Positions 28,458 through 35,823 of a stretch of 64,000 nucleotides of DNA are shown piece by piece. The notes under the pieces are model-generated. The model was not told where the DNA came from. It saw only the letters and a list, made by a program, of their open reading frames with translations, and made no database searches. Source of the stretch: Williamsia herbipolensis. Lineage in GTDB: Bacteria > Actinomycetota > Actinomycetes > Mycobacteriales > Mycobacteriaceae. A program made the translations under genes and the position numbers. The first letter of the stretch is position 1; every line of letters begins with the position of its first letter. The DNA is taken from NCBI RefSeq assembly GCF_000964005.1, contig NZ_JXYP01000020.1, positions 186,001 to 250,000 of the forward strand, in the 5' to 3' direction.

Positions 28458-28550
28458 ATGGACGACACCGTGACCGTGCACATCGACCGCGCATCGGTCG
28501 CAATGGGCGACGACGTCAGCACCCATGAGGAGGTCTGGAATGGACCATGA
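28458..28550 (+). CDS. Small ORF, 30 residues, unknown
   Basis: The ORF has a well-placed GGAGG four bases before its ATG. About 80 percent of its third codon positions are G or C, like real genes here. The product (MDDTVTVHIDRASVAMGDDV...) is acidic and ends in WNGP; I recognise no family. Its stop overlaps the ATG of the next small ORF (ATGA), a layout this genome uses for co-translated genes. It follows the BtuF-like gene by 61 bases, so it may be the distal end of the B12 operon. Short length makes chance possible. Confidence 0.45.
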   Translation: MDDTVTVHIDRASVAMGDDVSTHEEVWNGP

Positions 28551-28714
28551 CCCAGAAATCGTGGGAGGACACGGCCGACCCAGGGGTCGTCGCCTACCTG
28601 GGCCAACTCGAACGGTGGGGCTACCGCCTGTCGCCGGTGGAGCAGGCCTACGCGGGTCGCCGCTCGGCCGACGACGTGATCGATGAGGCCCGGCGACATC
28701 GCGACGATCGTTGA
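28547..28714 (+). CDS. Small ORF, 55 residues, unknown
   Basis: The ORF starts in the ATGA overlap with the preceding 30-residue ORF. About 80 percent of third positions are G/C. The product has a compact helical-looking segment VVAYLGQLERWGYRLSPVEQAYAG followed by a charged tail (DDVIDEARRHRDDR). There is no signal peptide or membrane segment. I do not recognise a family. The two small ORFs together could be a regulatory or accessory pair of the B12 operon; that is speculation from position. It ends 20 bases before the convergent RidA-family gene. Confidence 0.5.
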   Translation: MTQKSWEDTADPGVVAYLGQLERWGYRLSPVEQAYAGRRSADDVIDEARRHRDDR

Positions 28715-28733
28715 AGCCGCACGCCCACGACGA

Positions 28734-29144
28734 TCATTCGGCGATCGCAGTGGCCTCGACCTCCACGAGCACCTCTGGCTCGAACAGCATCGCGACGCCG
28801 ATCAGGGACGACGGCGGCATCGGCTGCGGCAGCGCGATCTCGGCCGCAACCCCTTCCACGCCGGCCATGAACTCGTCCATCATCGACGGGTCCCACCCGA
28901 CGACGTAGAACGTGAGGCGGAGTACGTCGCGGAACGAGGCGTCGGCCGCGGCCAGTGCGATCGCAGTGTTGCGCAGCGCTTGCGCCACTTGCGCAGCGAG
29001 GTCGCCGGGTGCCACCGGGATCCCGTCGGCCGTGCGTGCGATCTGGCCCGCGACATGGATGTGGCGACTGCCGGTACCGCTCGCAACGTGGTGATACGGC
29101 ACCGGCGTCATCAGACCGGTAGGACTCAAAAGGCGAACGCTCAT
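28734..29144 (-). CDS. RidA-family protein (non-archetypal)
   Basis: The 136-residue protein has the RidA/YjgF fold: SGTGSRHIHVAGQIA, the LAAQVAQALRNTAIALAAADASFRDVL helix and the end strand VLVEVEATAIAE. The arginine that archetypal RidA uses to bind the imine carboxylate (in the P-x-R-S motif) is absent; the position reads PPSSLIGVAM. So it may belong to a Rid subgroup without enamine/imine deaminase activity. It is divergent from an HxlR regulator across a perfect palindrome, so that regulator probably controls it. Confidence 0.88.
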   Translation of the reverse strand: MSVRLLSPTGLMTPVPYHHVASGTGSRHIHVAGQIARTADGIPVAPGDLAAQVAQALRNTAIALAAADASFRDVLRLTFYVVGWDPSMMDEFMAGVEGVAAEIALPQPMPPSSLIGVAMLFEPEVLVEVEATAIAE

Positions 29145-29165
29145 GCTGCTTCTCCTGATGTCGAC

Positions 29166-29194
29166 GTACTAGGTATGTTCTTGATACCTAGTAC
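29166..29194. promoter_or_regulatory. Operator-like palindrome between ridA-like and hxlR-like genes
   Basis: GTACTAGGTAT and ATACCTAGTAC are perfect 11-base inverted arms with a 7-base spacer. Both divergent genes start within about 35 bases. This is the size and placement of an HxlR/MarR dimer site, so the neighbouring HxlR protein is the obvious binder. The A/T-rich arms stand out from the surrounding G/C-rich DNA. Confidence 0.8.
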
Positions 29195-29224
29195 AGCCAG
29201 GACACTTCAACGAGACCAGGTTTC

Positions 29225-29602
29225 ATGACCGATACCTCCGCCCGCCACCACAGCGACGATCTGACCATCTCGTCACCCCACCGAGAACTGCTCGATCACG
29301 TCCTCGACAAGTGGTCATTGCACGTGCTGAACGAACTCTGCGAACGACCCTGCCGGTTCAACGAGTTGCGACGCGCCATACCCACGGTGACGCAGAAGAG
29401 TCTCACCGCCACGCTTCGCCGGCTGGAGAGAAGCGGCATCGTCGAGCGGGTGGTGGTCAGCTCCCGACCTGTCGCCGTCGAGTACCGCATCACCCCGCTC
29501 GGCAAGACCTTGCGTGAGCCCGTCGACGTTCTGCTTGCCTGGGCCGCGCAGCACTTCGACGAGATCGAGCGTGCACGATCAGATTTCGACGCACAGAACT
29601 GA
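29225..29602 (+). CDS. HxlR-family winged-helix regulator
   Basis: The 125-residue protein matches the HxlR (DUF24) family: LDKWSLHVLNELCERPCRFNELRRAIPTVTQKSLTATLRRLERSGIVERVV is the winged helix, and the following EYRITPLGKTLREPVDVLLAWA is the usual C-terminal helix. The typical N-terminal cysteine that senses redox or aldehyde stress in some members is not at its usual position (an internal Cys lies in LCERPC). The ATG follows the palindromic operator by 30 bases. It should regulate itself and the divergent RidA-like gene. Confidence 0.92.
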   Translation: MTDTSARHHSDDLTISSPHRELLDHVLDKWSLHVLNELCERPCRFNELRRAIPTVTQKSLTATLRRLERSGIVERVVVSSRPVAVEYRITPLGKTLREPVDVLLAWAAQHFDEIERARSDFDAQN

Positions 29603-29698
29603 CTCGCGCAGGCCCCGACGGCTGCCACCGACCGACATCGTCCGTTCTGAGCGCCGGTTCCGGCACCATGCCGGAGGCAGAGCTCCAGACGGACGATC

Positions 29699-32059
29699 TC
29701 AGCGACCGAAGCCGGCGTTGCGCAACGCGTCGGCCATCGAACCGGTCGGTGCGGGCGCGGCACGTCGGTCGCCACCGCGACCGCCCTTGTCGGAGCGGCC
29801 CTGCCCCTTCTGCGGACTCTTGTTCGATCCCCGGTCGCGCGGGGGTCGCTGCGTCGACTGCTTCGGGGCACCGACCTCGTCGTCGAGTCGCAGGGTGAGG
29901 CCGATGCGCTGGCGGTCGGTGTCGACCTCGAGGACCTTCACCTTCACCACCTGACCGGATTTCACCACCTCGTGCGGATCCGAGACGAACGTCTTCGACA
30001 TCGCGGACACGTGCACCAGCCCGTCCTGGTGCACACCCACGTCGACGAAGGCACCGAATGCGGCGACGTTGGTGACCACCCCCTCGAGCACCATGCCCGG
30101 CTTCAGGTCGGCGACCTTCTCGACCCCGGCGGCGAAGGTGGCTGTGGCGAACGCCGGTCGCGGATCCCGACCGGGCTTCTCGAGCTCGGCGATGATGTCG
30201 GTGACCGTCGGGACACCGAAGCGGTCGTCGGCGAACTCCGAGGGGCGCAGTGCGCGCAGTGTTCTCGTGTCACCGATGAGTTCGGCCAACTGCACGCCCG
30301 AGCGGTCGAGGATGCTGCGTACCACCGGATACGACTCGGGGTGCACGCCCGACGCGTCGAGCGGGTCGTCACCGTCGCTGATGCGCAGGAATCCCGCGCA
30401 CTGCTCGAAGGCCTTGGGCCCCAGTCGCGGCACGTCGAGCAACGCCGTGCGGGTGGGGAACGGCCCCGTCGCATCGCGGTGCGCCACGATCGACTCGGCG
30501 AGCGTGGTCGAGACACCGGAGACGCGCGACAGCAACGGCACCGACGCGGTGTTGAGGTCGACACCGACGGCGTTCACGGCGTCCTCCACCACGGCGTCGA
30601 GGCTGCGGGCGAGGGTGGCCGGGTTCACGTCGTGTTGGTACTGGCCGACACCGATCGACTTCGGGTCGATCTTCACCAGTTCGGCCAACGGGTCCTGCAG
30701 GCGTCGCGCGATGGACACCGCTCCGCGCAGCGTGACATCGAGCTGCGGGAGTTCACGACTCGCGTACTCCGATGCCGAGTAGACCGACGCGCCCGCCTCA
30801 CTGACGATCGCCTTAGCGGGTGCTGGGCCGCCGGCCTCGCCGATCTCGGCGATGAGTTCGGTTGCCAGTGCGTCGGTCTCGCGGGAGGCCGTGCCGTTGC
30901 CGATGGCGATCAGGTCCACGCCGTGGCGCGTCACGAGCGCGGCGAGCGTCGCCTTGGCGGTGTCCCACTGCTTGTGCGGTTGATGCGGGAAGATCGCGCA
31001 GGTGTCGACCACCTTGCCGGTGCCGTCGACGACGGCGACCTTCACGCCGGTGCGGAATCCCGGATCGAGGCCGAGGGTGGTGCGCGCGCCGGCCGGCGCC
31101 GCCAGCAGTAGGTCGTTGAGGTTGCGGGCGAACACCGCGACGGCGTCGTCCTCGGCCTTCTTGCGCAGCCGCATGCGGGCGTCGCTCTCGGCGGTCAGCA
31201 TCAACTTGACCCGCCAGGCCCACCGCACCGTGGTCGCGAGCCACGTGGTCGCCGGTCCCGGGTGCGACAAGTCGACGCCGAGGGACCGGGCCACCATCGC
31301 CTGGTAGGCGTCATCGTCGCCGCCGTCGAACGTGAGCGACAGCACCTCCTCCTTGTCGCCGCGCAGAGCGGCGAGAACGCGGTGCGACGGCATCCGCTCG
31401 AGCGGCTCGGAGTAGTCGAAGTAGTCACGGAACTTCTGCCCGGCAGGGGTTTTCGCCGCCTCCTCGGTGCGCGGAGCGGTACGCAGGACCCCGTCGGTCC
31501 AGAACTTCTCGCGGGTGGCACCCACGAGGTCGGCGTCCTCGGCGGCACGTTCGATGAGGATGAACCGCGCACCGTCGAGAGCGGCGGCGCTGTCGGCGAC
31601 GTCGTCGCCGAGGTACTCGGCCGCGACGGCCTCGGGGTTCAGTGACGGGTCGGCGAGGAGTCGATCGGCGAGGGGTTCGAGACCGGCCTCGCGCGCGATC
31701 TGCGCCTTGGTGCGACGCTTGGTCTTGTACGGCAGGTAGATGTCCTCCACCCGCGACTTGGTGTCGGCGGCGTTCAGCGCGGCGCGCAGGTCGTCGGTGA
31801 GCTTGCCCTGCTCGTCGATGGCCGCGAGCACCGCGGCGCGGCGCTCGTCGAGTTCACGCAGGTACCGCAGGCGCTCCTCGAGGAGTCGAAGCTGTGCGTC
31901 GTCGAGGCTGCCGGTCACCTCCTTGCGGTACCGGGCGATGAACGGGACCGTCGACCCCTCGTCGAGCAACCCCACCGCGGCGGCGACCTGGTGCTCGGCC
32001 ACCGCCAGTTCGGCGGCGAGACGGGCGTTCACGGACAGCACAACGGGGGTCGAATTCAC
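29699..32059 (-). CDS. tex: Tex-family RNA-binding transcription accessory protein
   Basis: The 786-residue protein has the Tex layout. It starts with the helical N-terminal domain (VAAAVGLLDEGSTVPFIARYRKEVTG). A YqgF/RNase H-like domain (LGLDPGFRTGVKVAVVDGTGKV) follows, then helix-hairpin-helix segments (NAVGVDLNTASVPLLSRVSG). Near the C terminus is an S1 RNA-binding domain (PGMVLEGVVTNVAAFGAFVDVGV, about residues 655-725). The tail is basic and glycine-rich. Tex binds nucleic acids and RNA polymerase and is conserved in bacteria; its exact role is not settled. Start is a GTG overlapping the stop of the shikimate-dehydrogenase-like gene (GTGA). Confidence 0.96.
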   Translation of the reverse strand: MNSTPVVLSVNARLAAELAVAEHQVAAAVGLLDEGSTVPFIARYRKEVTGSLDDAQLRLLEERLRYLRELDERRAAVLAAIDEQGKLTDDLRAALNAADTKSRVEDIYLPYKTKRRTKAQIAREAGLEPLADRLLADPSLNPEAVAAEYLGDDVADSAAALDGARFILIERAAEDADLVGATREKFWTDGVLRTAPRTEEAAKTPAGQKFRDYFDYSEPLERMPSHRVLAALRGDKEEVLSLTFDGGDDDAYQAMVARSLGVDLSHPGPATTWLATTVRWAWRVKLMLTAESDARMRLRKKAEDDAVAVFARNLNDLLLAAPAGARTTLGLDPGFRTGVKVAVVDGTGKVVDTCAIFPHQPHKQWDTAKATLAALVTRHGVDLIAIGNGTASRETDALATELIAEIGEAGGPAPAKAIVSEAGASVYSASEYASRELPQLDVTLRGAVSIARRLQDPLAELVKIDPKSIGVGQYQHDVNPATLARSLDAVVEDAVNAVGVDLNTASVPLLSRVSGVSTTLAESIVAHRDATGPFPTRTALLDVPRLGPKAFEQCAGFLRISDGDDPLDASGVHPESYPVVRSILDRSGVQLAELIGDTRTLRALRPSEFADDRFGVPTVTDIIAELEKPGRDPRPAFATATFAAGVEKVADLKPGMVLEGVVTNVAAFGAFVDVGVHQDGLVHVSAMSKTFVSDPHEVVKSGQVVKVKVLEVDTDRQRIGLTLRLDDEVGAPKQSTQRPPRDRGSNKSPQKGQGRSDKGGRGGDRRAAPAPTGSMADALRNAGFGR

Positions 32060-32883
32060 CCGCCGGACACTACCTGTCGGGAGAACTCCGATGCCCGAGC
32101 CACCTGGTCGGGTGTCACCGCGACGCCGGTGTACCGCTCGAACTGCCGCGCGGCCTGCAGGGCGATGACCTCGGCGCCGGTGACCACGGGGACGTCGGCG
32201 TGTCGCGCGGCGCGGATGAACGGCGTCTCGGCGGGGAACGCCACCACGTCGAACGCGGTCCGCGCGGCAGCGATCTGCGCGGTGTCGAACGCGAGGGTGT
32301 CGGCGTCGGCGCCGTCCATGCCCAGCGGGGTCACGTTGACGAGGATCGGCCCGTCGAGATCGGGCGTCTCGGTGGCCCAGCGGTAGCCGTACTTGTCGGC
32401 CAGAGCCGTCCCGGCGGCCTCGTTGCGTGCGACGACCGTCAGATCGTCGAAGCCCGCCGACCGGAACGCGGCCACGACTGCCTTCGCCATGCCACCCGAG
32501 CCGCGGACGACCACCGGCGCGGCGGCGTCGAGGCCGTGGCTGTCGATGAGTGCGGCGACCGCTTCCATGTCGGTGTTCGACGCGGTCAGCGTGCCGTTGT
32601 CGTTGACGATGGTGTTGACCGACTCGATCGATGCGGCCGAGGTCTCCATCACGTCGACGAGCGGGATGACGGCTTCCTTGAACGGCATCGACACCGAGCA
32701 GCCACCGATACCGAGTGCGCGCACCCCCGCGATCGCACCCTCGATGTCATCGGTCGAGAACGCCTTGTAGAGGAAATCCAGATCGAGCTCCCGGTAGAGG
32801 AAGTTGTGGAACCGGGTCCCGATGTTCGACGGCCGTCCCGACAACGAGATGCAGACGGTCGTGTCCTTGTTCAGCGAGGTCAT
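32056..32883 (-). CDS. Shikimate dehydrogenase-like protein (AroE superfamily)
   Basis: The 275-residue protein has the AroE fold: CISLSGRPSNIGTRFHNFLY in the substrate domain, the catalytic Lys69 in MPFKEAVIP and Asp105 in SNTDME. A glycine-rich loop (RGSGGMAKAV) of the cofactor domain follows. The canonical SxS substrate motif (here SLSG) is offset, so this is a paralogue rather than clearly the housekeeping AroE. It could act on shikimate, quinate or a related acid. Start MTSLNKDTT was chosen because the longer frame crosses into the upstream gene. It overlaps both neighbours (membrane protein and Tex) by 4 bases. Confidence 0.85.
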   Translation of the reverse strand: MTSLNKDTTVCISLSGRPSNIGTRFHNFLYRELDLDFLYKAFSTDDIEGAIAGVRALGIGGCSVSMPFKEAVIPLVDVMETSAASIESVNTIVNDNGTLTASNTDMEAVAALIDSHGLDAAAPVVVRGSGGMAKAVVAAFRSAGFDDLTVVARNEAAGTALADKYGYRWATETPDLDGPILVNVTPLGMDGADADTLAFDTAQIAAARTAFDVVAFPAETPFIRAARHADVPVVTGAEVIALQAARQFERYTGVAVTPDQVARASEFSRQVVSGG

Positions 32884-33422
32884 GCCCGCGATTGTGCTCC
32901 GGGCACATCGACGGTCCGCCCTCGGCGCCAGAACGCGTAGGTCGCGGCGAGTTCGAGCGGGCCCCAGAACACGATTGGGAGGTAGCACGCGACCATCACG
33001 GCCAGCGGCACGCCGTGGACATGACCGGCGTCGGGGCGATGACCGGTCAGCACCTGGGACACCATCGAGATGGTGAACAGCCAGGTCACCGCAAGGCCGC
33101 CGAGGATGCCCGCCGCGACGACCGGCACTCGAGGCACCCGCCGCCCCAGGAACACCTCACCCCAGGGCTGGACGAGACCGACGGTCAGGAACGCGGCACC
33201 GAGCTGCACGATGCTGAGTCCGAACACATAGACGTAGCCGACCACCGCATCGTCGGCGAGCTCGAACTCCCGCAGCCCGGCCGTACCGGGCATCAGTCCG
33301 ACGATCATCAACACCCGCCACACCGCCGAGGGGACCGTGACCCAGAACGCGGCCCACGACAGTCGCCTCGCCCACAGGGGGACCCGGCTGCGCTCAATTA
33401 GAATTGTCGTTCTAGTATTCAT
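32880..33422 (-). CDS. Small polytopic membrane protein, unknown
   Basis: The 180-residue protein has about four or five hydrophobic segments (for example LSWAAFWVTVPSAVWRVLMIVGLM, VVGYVYVFGLSIVQLGAAFLTVGLV, VVAAGILGGLAVTWLFTISM and LAVMVACYLPIVFWGPLELAATYAFW). I recognise no family. The start MNTRTTILIE sits inside the inverted repeats of the divergent promoter, so translation may begin close to the operator. It is the first gene of a coupled operon with the AroE-like gene and tex, and is divergent from a TetR regulator, which likely controls it. Confidence 0.7.
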   Translation of the reverse strand: MNTRTTILIERSRVPLWARRLSWAAFWVTVPSAVWRVLMIVGLMPGTAGLREFELADDAVVGYVYVFGLSIVQLGAAFLTVGLVQPWGEVFLGRRVPRVPVVAAGILGGLAVTWLFTISMVSQVLTGHRPDAGHVHGVPLAVMVACYLPIVFWGPLELAATYAFWRRGRTVDVPGAQSRA

Positions 33423-33431
33423 GTTCTGAAT
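33399..33431. promoter_or_regulatory. Two adjacent inverted repeats between TetR gene and membrane-protein operon
   Basis: TAGAA-ttgtcg-TTCTA lies at 33399-33414 and ATTCA-tgttc-TGAAT at 33417-33431. The pair covers the start codon of the membrane-protein gene and ends 19 bases before the TetR GTG. Such paired sites are usual for TetR-family autoregulation. The region is A/T-rich for this genome. Confidence 0.5.
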
Positions 33432-33450
33432 GTAAGGCAGGTGAACGATC

Positions 33451-34032
33451 GTGGCAAGAAGCCAGAAGTATGACGTGGAGGCGATCCTCGACGCGGCCGC
33501 CGAGGCATGCCGTGAACATTGGCGCGACACCACGATCACCCACGTCGCCCAGGCCGCAGGCGCCCCGACCGGGTCGATCTATCACCGCTTCGCCTCGCGC
33601 GACGCGTTGTTGGGCGCGCTGTGGGTGCGGTCGATCCGGCGATTCCACGAAGGTCTGCTCGTGGCGTCGAAGATCGACGATCCGCGCGAGTCGTTGGCGG
33701 CGCTCGCGCGTCACGTGCCCCGCTTCTGTCGCGACAACCCGGCCGACGCGAAGGCGATGTCGCTGTATCGGCGGACCGATCTCATCGAGCTCGTACCCGA
33801 GTCGATGCGAGACGATGTCGCCACCGTGAACGACGCGGTCGACGCTGCACTGCGCGACGTGGTGCGACGCCGATACGGGCGCCTCACCGATCGCCGCGTC
33901 CGGTTGGCTCTGCTCGCGACCCGCCAGGGACCGTACGGACTCATCCGCCCTCTGGTCGGCGACACCATCCCCGCCGACTACGACGCGATCTGCGTCGCCT
34001 CGGCCGAGGGCATCCTCGCCCTCGGCGATTGA
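33451..34032 (+). CDS. TetR-family transcriptional regulator
   Basis: The 193-residue protein begins with the TetR DNA-binding domain: YDVEAILDAAAEACREHWRDTTITHVAQAAGAPTGSIYHRFASRDALLGALW, ending with the typical tail of the third helix. The C-terminal 130 residues form the variable ligand domain and give no ligand hint. The start is a GTG preceded by GGCAGGTG. It is divergent from the membrane-protein/AroE-like/tex operon and is the obvious candidate to bind the paired repeats in between. Confidence 0.92.
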   Translation: MARSQKYDVEAILDAAAEACREHWRDTTITHVAQAAGAPTGSIYHRFASRDALLGALWVRSIRRFHEGLLVASKIDDPRESLAALARHVPRFCRDNPADAKAMSLYRRTDLIELVPESMRDDVATVNDAVDAALRDVVRRRYGRLTDRRVRLALLATRQGPYGLIRPLVGDTIPADYDAICVASAEGILALGD

Positions 34033-34138
34033 CCCGTACGTGTGGTCTCGACCACGTCCGGCGGCCGTTTCGCCCGTTTTCTGGACAATGGTGGCAATCG
34101 CGGCGCAGCAGCCGCCTGAATCGGGGAGGTTGGGCCGA

Positions 34139-34816
34139 GTGAGCACCCTGGCGGCAGCGGCAGCCGATCAGCACGGATTCACCGGGCTCACAGGACTCGC
34201 GGCCGACGTCCTCGAGCGCATGGGCGACATCGGCATCGGACTGTTGATCTTCGTCGAGACCATCTTCCCGCCCATCCCCAGTGAGGTGGTGCTGCCGTTC
34301 GCGGGGTATCTCAGCCGCAGCGGCGACCTGTCCTTCGTAGGGCTGTTGCTGTGGAGCACCATCGGCGCCTGGCTCGGAGCCCTGGTGCTCTACGGGCTCG
34401 GACGCTGGGTCGGCCTCGATCGCACCGTCGCCTTCGCGGTGTGGACCCGCATCGTGAGCCGGCGTGACGCCGAACGCGGCGCGCACTGGTTCCAGCGATT
34501 CGGTACCTGGTCGGTGTTCCTGGGTCGGATGATCCCCGGCGTGCGATCGATCATCTCGCTGCCCGCCGGTGCCGGTGCGATGAACCTCGCGGTGTTCAGC
34601 GCACTGACCATCGCCGGCTCAGCGCTGTGGAACGGCCTGCTGCTCGGAGTGGGTGTCGCGCTGGGCACCCAGAACGACCGCTTCCAGGACTACCTCGGGT
34701 ACTTCGACTACGTCGTCTACTCGGTTCTCGCGGTCGCGATCGTGGTGTTGATCGTCCGCCGCCGCCGCCATGTGCGAGAGGACAGCGCGGAGCAGCGCGA
34801 GCCTGTAAACCGGTAG
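34139..34816 (+). CDS. DedA-family membrane protein
   Basis: The 225-residue protein has the DedA/SNARE-associated (VTT) motifs: FVETIFPPIPSEVVLPFAGYL near the start and FLGRMIPGVRSIISLPAGAGAM in the middle, with hydrophobic helices on both sides. DedA proteins are lipid scramblases or carriers; undecaprenyl phosphate and phosphatidylethanolamine are known substrates in the family. The GTG start (VSTLAAAAAD) has GGGAGG about 10 bases upstream, better than the longer frame. The next gene, an Fpg/Nei glycosylase, starts one base past its stop, so they are co-transcribed. Confidence 0.9.
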   Translation: MSTLAAAAADQHGFTGLTGLAADVLERMGDIGIGLLIFVETIFPPIPSEVVLPFAGYLSRSGDLSFVGLLLWSTIGAWLGALVLYGLGRWVGLDRTVAFAVWTRIVSRRDAERGAHWFQRFGTWSVFLGRMIPGVRSIISLPAGAGAMNLAVFSALTIAGSALWNGLLLGVGVALGTQNDRFQDYLGYFDYVVYSVLAVAIVVLIVRRRRHVREDSAEQREPVNR

Positions 34817-34817
34817 G

Positions 34818-35636
34818 GTGCCTGAACTACCCGAAGTCGAGAACGCCCGGCAGGTCGTCGAGAAGGCGTTGCATCGCACCATCACCGAGATCGACGACCA
34901 CGACCAGTACGAGTGCCGACCGCACAAACCCGGGGAGATCGCCGACGCTCTCGTCGGCGGGCGTCTCACCAAGGCGCTGCGCCGCGGCAAGGCGATGTGG
35001 TGTGAGACCGAGACCGCCGACGGCGACGAGGGACCCACGCTCGGAATCCATCTCGGGATGGGTGGCCGGGTCATCGTCACCGCACCGGAGGGTGAGGAGT
35101 CGTCGAACTACGGCGGCGGCAACGCGAAGGTCGGCGTGCGGAAGTCCGACAAGCCGGAGTGGACGCGCTTCTCGATGTCGTTCGACGACGGTGGCCAGAT
35201 GCGCCTGTTCGACAAGCGGCGCCTCGGGCGGGTGCGGCTCGAACCCGACATCGACGCCCTCGGCCCCGACGCCGCCGAGATAACCCGCGACGAATTCCGG
35301 GACATGATCTCGCGCAGCGCCGCCCCGCTCAAGGCGCGCCTGCTGGACCAGCACGCCATCGCCGGCATCGGCAACCTCCTCGCCGACGAGGTGCTGTGGC
35401 AGTCGTCGATCTCGCCGTCGAGGCGCGCGAAGACCCTGTCGACCGAGGAGGTCGATGAGCTGCGCCGTGTCTTGCGCCGCTGCACACGGGCGGCCATCCG
35501 CAAGGGCGGCGTCCACACCGGCGAGATCATCCCCTACCGCAACGCCGACTCGTCGTGTCCCCGGTGCGGTGCACCGATGAAACGCGGCACCGTCGGCGGC
35601 CGCACCACGTGGTGGTGCTCGAAAGAGCAGGTCTGA
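34818..35636 (+). CDS. Fpg/Nei-family DNA glycosylase, variant zinc finger
   Basis: The 272-residue protein begins MPELPEVENAR; after Met removal Pro1 is the catalytic base and Glu2 assists. Lys58 (RRGKAMW) corresponds to the family Lys57. The H2TH DNA-binding segment AGIGNLLADEVLWQSSISP is intact. The C-terminal zinc finger has CPRCG and WWCSKEQ: the fourth Cys (normally C-x2-C-Q at the end) is Glu, leaving three cysteines. It removes oxidised bases and cuts the strand by beta/delta elimination if active. The start is a GTG; the stop of dedA is two bases before. Confidence 0.9.
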   Translation: MPELPEVENARQVVEKALHRTITEIDDHDQYECRPHKPGEIADALVGGRLTKALRRGKAMWCETETADGDEGPTLGIHLGMGGRVIVTAPEGEESSNYGGGNAKVGVRKSDKPEWTRFSMSFDDGGQMRLFDKRRLGRVRLEPDIDALGPDAAEITRDEFRDMISRSAAPLKARLLDQHAIAGIGNLLADEVLWQSSISPSRRAKTLSTEEVDELRRVLRRCTRAAIRKGGVHTGEIIPYRNADSSCPRCGAPMKRGTVGGRTTWWCSKEQV

Positions 35637-35741
35637 GTCAGCTCTCGATGCGCCCTGTCGCGGTCCGCGAAACGCGGTCGTCACCGTGCGATGCGCTCAT
35701 GTCGTCTGAAAGTTAGCTGCGCGCAAAATAATCCGTTCCGT

Positions 35742-35759
35742 CGCGTTCCGTGGAACGCG
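35742..35759. promoter_or_regulatory. 18-bp palindrome upstream of the amino acid permease gene
   Basis: CGCGTTCC and GGAACGCG are perfect 8-base arms with a 2-base spacer, 64 bases upstream of the permease ATG. A partial direct copy of the left arm (CCGTTCCG) lies just before it. The 187-base gap between the glycosylase and permease genes holds no ORF I trust, so this is its main feature. It could be an operator; the binding protein is unknown. Confidence 0.45.
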
Positions 35760-35823
35760 CCCGCGACCGGCGTCTGCGAGGAACACTGTCGGAGACCAGC
35801 CGCGTCGGGGCGAAGGGCACACG

